Of a stretch of DNA of 6,396 nt, positions 5,245 to 6,396 are shown in pieces. Origin of the DNA: Verrucomicrobia bacterium UBA2460 (GTDB lineage Bacteria; Verrucomicrobiota; Verrucomicrobiia; Methylacidiphilales; Verrucolacustridaceae); the NCBI GenBank assembly GCA_002342345.1, contig DDPU01000024.1, positions 6,396 to 12,791 of the forward strand. Direction: 5' to 3'. Below the pieces are notes generated by a model. It saw only the letters and a list, made by a program, of their open reading frames with translations. It did no database searches and had not been told where the DNA came from. Each line of letters begins with the position of its first letter. Position 1 is the stretch's first letter. The translations under genes and the position numbers were made by a program.

Positions 5245-5260
5245 ATCCGGAATTCCGGAT
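5245..5260. promoter_or_regulatory. 16-bp perfect palindrome in the pdhA leader
   Basis: ATCCGGAATTCCGGAT is a perfect palindrome with no spacer, 25 nt upstream of the pdhA start codon and just downstream of the candidate promoter. This is a classic place for a repressor operator. In RNA it could form a 6-bp hairpin with an AATT loop, 11 nt before the ribosome binding site. It is unlike the E. coli PdhR site as I recall it (AATTGGTnnnACCAATT). Function is inferred from position and symmetry only. Confidence 0.45.
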
Positions 5261-5271
5261 TGGCACAACCG

Positions 5272-5277
5272 AAGGAG
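5272..5277 (+). promoter_or_regulatory. Ribosome binding site that decides the pdhA start
   Basis: AAGGAG at 5272-5277, 8 nt before the GTG at 5286, is the strongest Shine-Dalgarno in the window. It favours GTG at 5286 over the in-frame TTG at 5232, which lies upstream of the palindrome and has no such site. Confidence 0.8.
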
Positions 5278-5285
5278 CCCTTTTC

Positions 5286-6356
5286 GTGGCAACGGCAGGA
5301 GCTAAGAAGACGCGGTCGAAGGAGAAACCGGGCAAGTCCCCGGCGGTTCTGCCTACCCTGACGCCCGCCGAGCGCGTCGACTTGCTCCGCAAGATGGTGC
5401 TGATCCGGCGCTTTGAGCAGAAAGCCGCCCAGGCCTTCATGCAGGCCAAGATCAAGGGTTTTTGCCATCTCTATATCGGGCAGGAGGCGGTGGCGGTCGG
5501 TTCCATCTCCACCCTCAATGAAAATGACTCGGTCATCACCGCCTACCGGGACCACGGCCACGCCCTGGCCCGGGGAATGAGTTCGCGGGAGTGCATGGCC
5601 GAGCTTTTCGGGAAAATCACCGGATGCTCGCGCGGCAAGGGCGGCTCGATGCATTTCTTCAGCAAGGAAAAGCATTTCCACGGCGGTCACGGCATCGTCG
5701 GGGGACAGACCCCGCTCGCCGCCGGCATCGCCTTTGCCCAAAAGTACCGCAGCAGCGGCGAGGTGACCGTCTGCTACCTCGGGGACGGGGCGGTCAACCA
5801 GGGGGCGTTTCATGAGGCGCTCAACCTCGCGGCCCTCTGGAAGCTGCCGGTGATTTACGTGATCGAGAACAACGAGTATGCGATGGGCACCAGCCAGCAC
5901 CGCAGTTCCGCCGGCTATCCGCTCGTCAAGCGGGCGGACGGCTACGACATGGCCGGCATCACCGCCAACGGTTCCGACCTCGATGATGTCCGTGAGAAAA
6001 TGTGGGATGCGGTCCAACTGGCCCGCACGGAAAGCCTGCCTTCCCTCGTGGAGATCAAGACCTACCGGTATCGCGGCCACTCCATGTCCGATCCCGGCCA
6101 TTACCGGACCAAGGATGAGATCGAGAACCGCAAGAAGGAGGCCGACCCGCTCGCCCTTTATCGCGACCGGCTCTACAAGGAGAAGGCCCTCACCGAGAAG
6201 CAGTACGAGGAGATTGAGCGCCAGTGCGTGGCCGAGGCGGAGGACTCAGTCGCCTTTGCCGAATCCTCCCCCGAGCCCGAAGTGGCCACCGTGTTCGAGG
6301 ATATCTTCGCCCCGGAAGACCAGATGCCGGAGTTCCGGCCCCCGATCGGTAGCTAG
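5286..6356 (+). CDS. pdhA: Pyruvate dehydrogenase E1 component, alpha subunit
   Basis: E1 alpha, with E1 beta, decarboxylates pyruvate using thiamine diphosphate and passes the acetyl group to the lipoyl domain of E2, producing acetyl-CoA. From the GTG start the protein has 356 residues. Landmarks are LYIGQEAVAVG at 62-72, YRDHGHAL at 87-94, GKGGSMH at 117-123, and the thiamine-diphosphate/Mg motif GDGAVNQGAFHEALN at 166-180, closing with ENN at 194-196. The phosphorylation-loop region YRYRGHSMSDPGHYR lies at 259-273. GHSMSDP and the pdhB neighbour favour pyruvate over branched-chain substrates, though an acetoin dehydrogenase is not fully excluded. Residues 2-19 form a Lys/Arg/Pro-rich N-terminal extension (KKTRSKEKPGK) before the fold begins at about residue 26. 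The stop is 2 nt from the pdhB start, so the two subunits are co-translated. E2 and E3 genes, if linked, lie to the right of the window. Confidence 0.95.
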   Translation: MATAGAKKTRSKEKPGKSPAVLPTLTPAERVDLLRKMVLIRRFEQKAAQAFMQAKIKGFCHLYIGQEAVAVGSISTLNENDSVITAYRDHGHALARGMSSRECMAELFGKITGCSRGKGGSMHFFSKEKHFHGGHGIVGGQTPLAAGIAFAQKYRSSGEVTVCYLGDGAVNQGAFHEALNLAALWKLPVIYVIENNEYAMGTSQHRSSAGYPLVKRADGYDMAGITANGSDLDDVREKMWDAVQLARTESLPSLVEIKTYRYRGHSMSDPGHYRTKDEIENRKKEADPLALYRDRLYKEKALTEKQYEEIERQCVAEAEDSVAFAESSPEPEVATVFEDIFAPEDQMPEFRPPIGS

Positions 6357-6358
6357 CC

Positions 6359-6396
6359 ATGGCGGTGATCACCATGCGTGAGGCGCTCAACCAGGC
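6359..6396 (+). CDS. pdhB: Pyruvate dehydrogenase E1 component, beta subunit (first 12 codons, cut by window edge)
   Basis: The ATG at 6359 opens MAVITMREALNQ before the window ends. This matches the standard E1 beta N-terminus, where the MREALNQ segment begins the first helix. It follows the pdhA stop by 2 nt with no ribosome binding site of its own, so translation is probably coupled to pdhA. E1 beta completes the thiamine-diphosphate site in an alpha2beta2 tetramer. Only 12 complete codons are visible, but position after pdhA makes the call safe. Confidence 0.88.
   Translation, partial: MAVITMREALNQ

Noticed and set aside
5223..6101. A 292-codon minus-strand open frame opposite pdhA
   Set aside because: It is the antisense shadow of a well-conserved gene with strong codon bias, and has no recognisable domain.
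1..6396. tRNA, rRNA, CRISPR array, insertion sequence or prophage remnant
   Set aside because: I saw no repeated spacer pattern, no terminal repeats, no transposase-like frame and no RNA-gene core; the genes are contiguous housekeeping functions.

Overview
This is a compact, GC-rich stretch of bacterial chromosome in which nearly every base belongs to a housekeeping gene. All five leftward genes and all five rightward genes have recognisable families. I see no mobile element, CRISPR array, tRNA or rRNA. The MEP-pathway gene ispF, a bacterial type II acetyl-CoA carboxylase, an alpha2beta2-type pyruvate dehydrogenase E1 and weak use of Shine-Dalgarno sites point to a free-living Gram-negative-type bacterium. 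The style of the proteins would fit Verrucomicrobiota or a relative, but that placement is a guess from memory of the families and was not tested.

Left half (1-2984, minus strand). Read in the direction of transcription, the order is ispF, tmk, holB (delta'), accB, accC (cut off at the window edge). ispF and tmk overlap by 4 nt (ATGA), tmk and holB overlap by up to 53 nt, and accB follows holB after a 90-nt AT-rich gap with an 18-bp palindrome. accB and accC are 39 nt apart, with a perfect hairpin between them. This places isoprenoid precursor synthesis, dTTP supply, the replicative clamp loader and the first step of fatty-acid synthesis in one growth-linked run. The AT-rich gap probably lets accBC be expressed separately.

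Middle (2985-3087). This is a divergent promoter region between ispF and hpf. Weak promoter-like elements on both strands sit so close to the start codons that leaderless transcripts are possible.

Right half (3088-6396, plus strand). hpf encodes a short ribosome-hibernation factor. A 74-nt spacer with nested hairpins leads to a PlsC-type acyltransferase gene. That gene overlaps by 1 nt (TAATG) a 327-residue alpha/beta hydrolase of unknown substrate. After a 109-nt gap with a promoter-like pair, a 16-bp perfect palindrome and a strong ribosome binding site comes pdhA, followed 2 nt later by the first 12 codons of pdhB.

I found no clear new system. The best leads are the two palindromes in front of accB and pdhA, which make and use acetyl-CoA, the structured spacers before accC and plsC, and the coupled acyltransferase/hydrolase pair.
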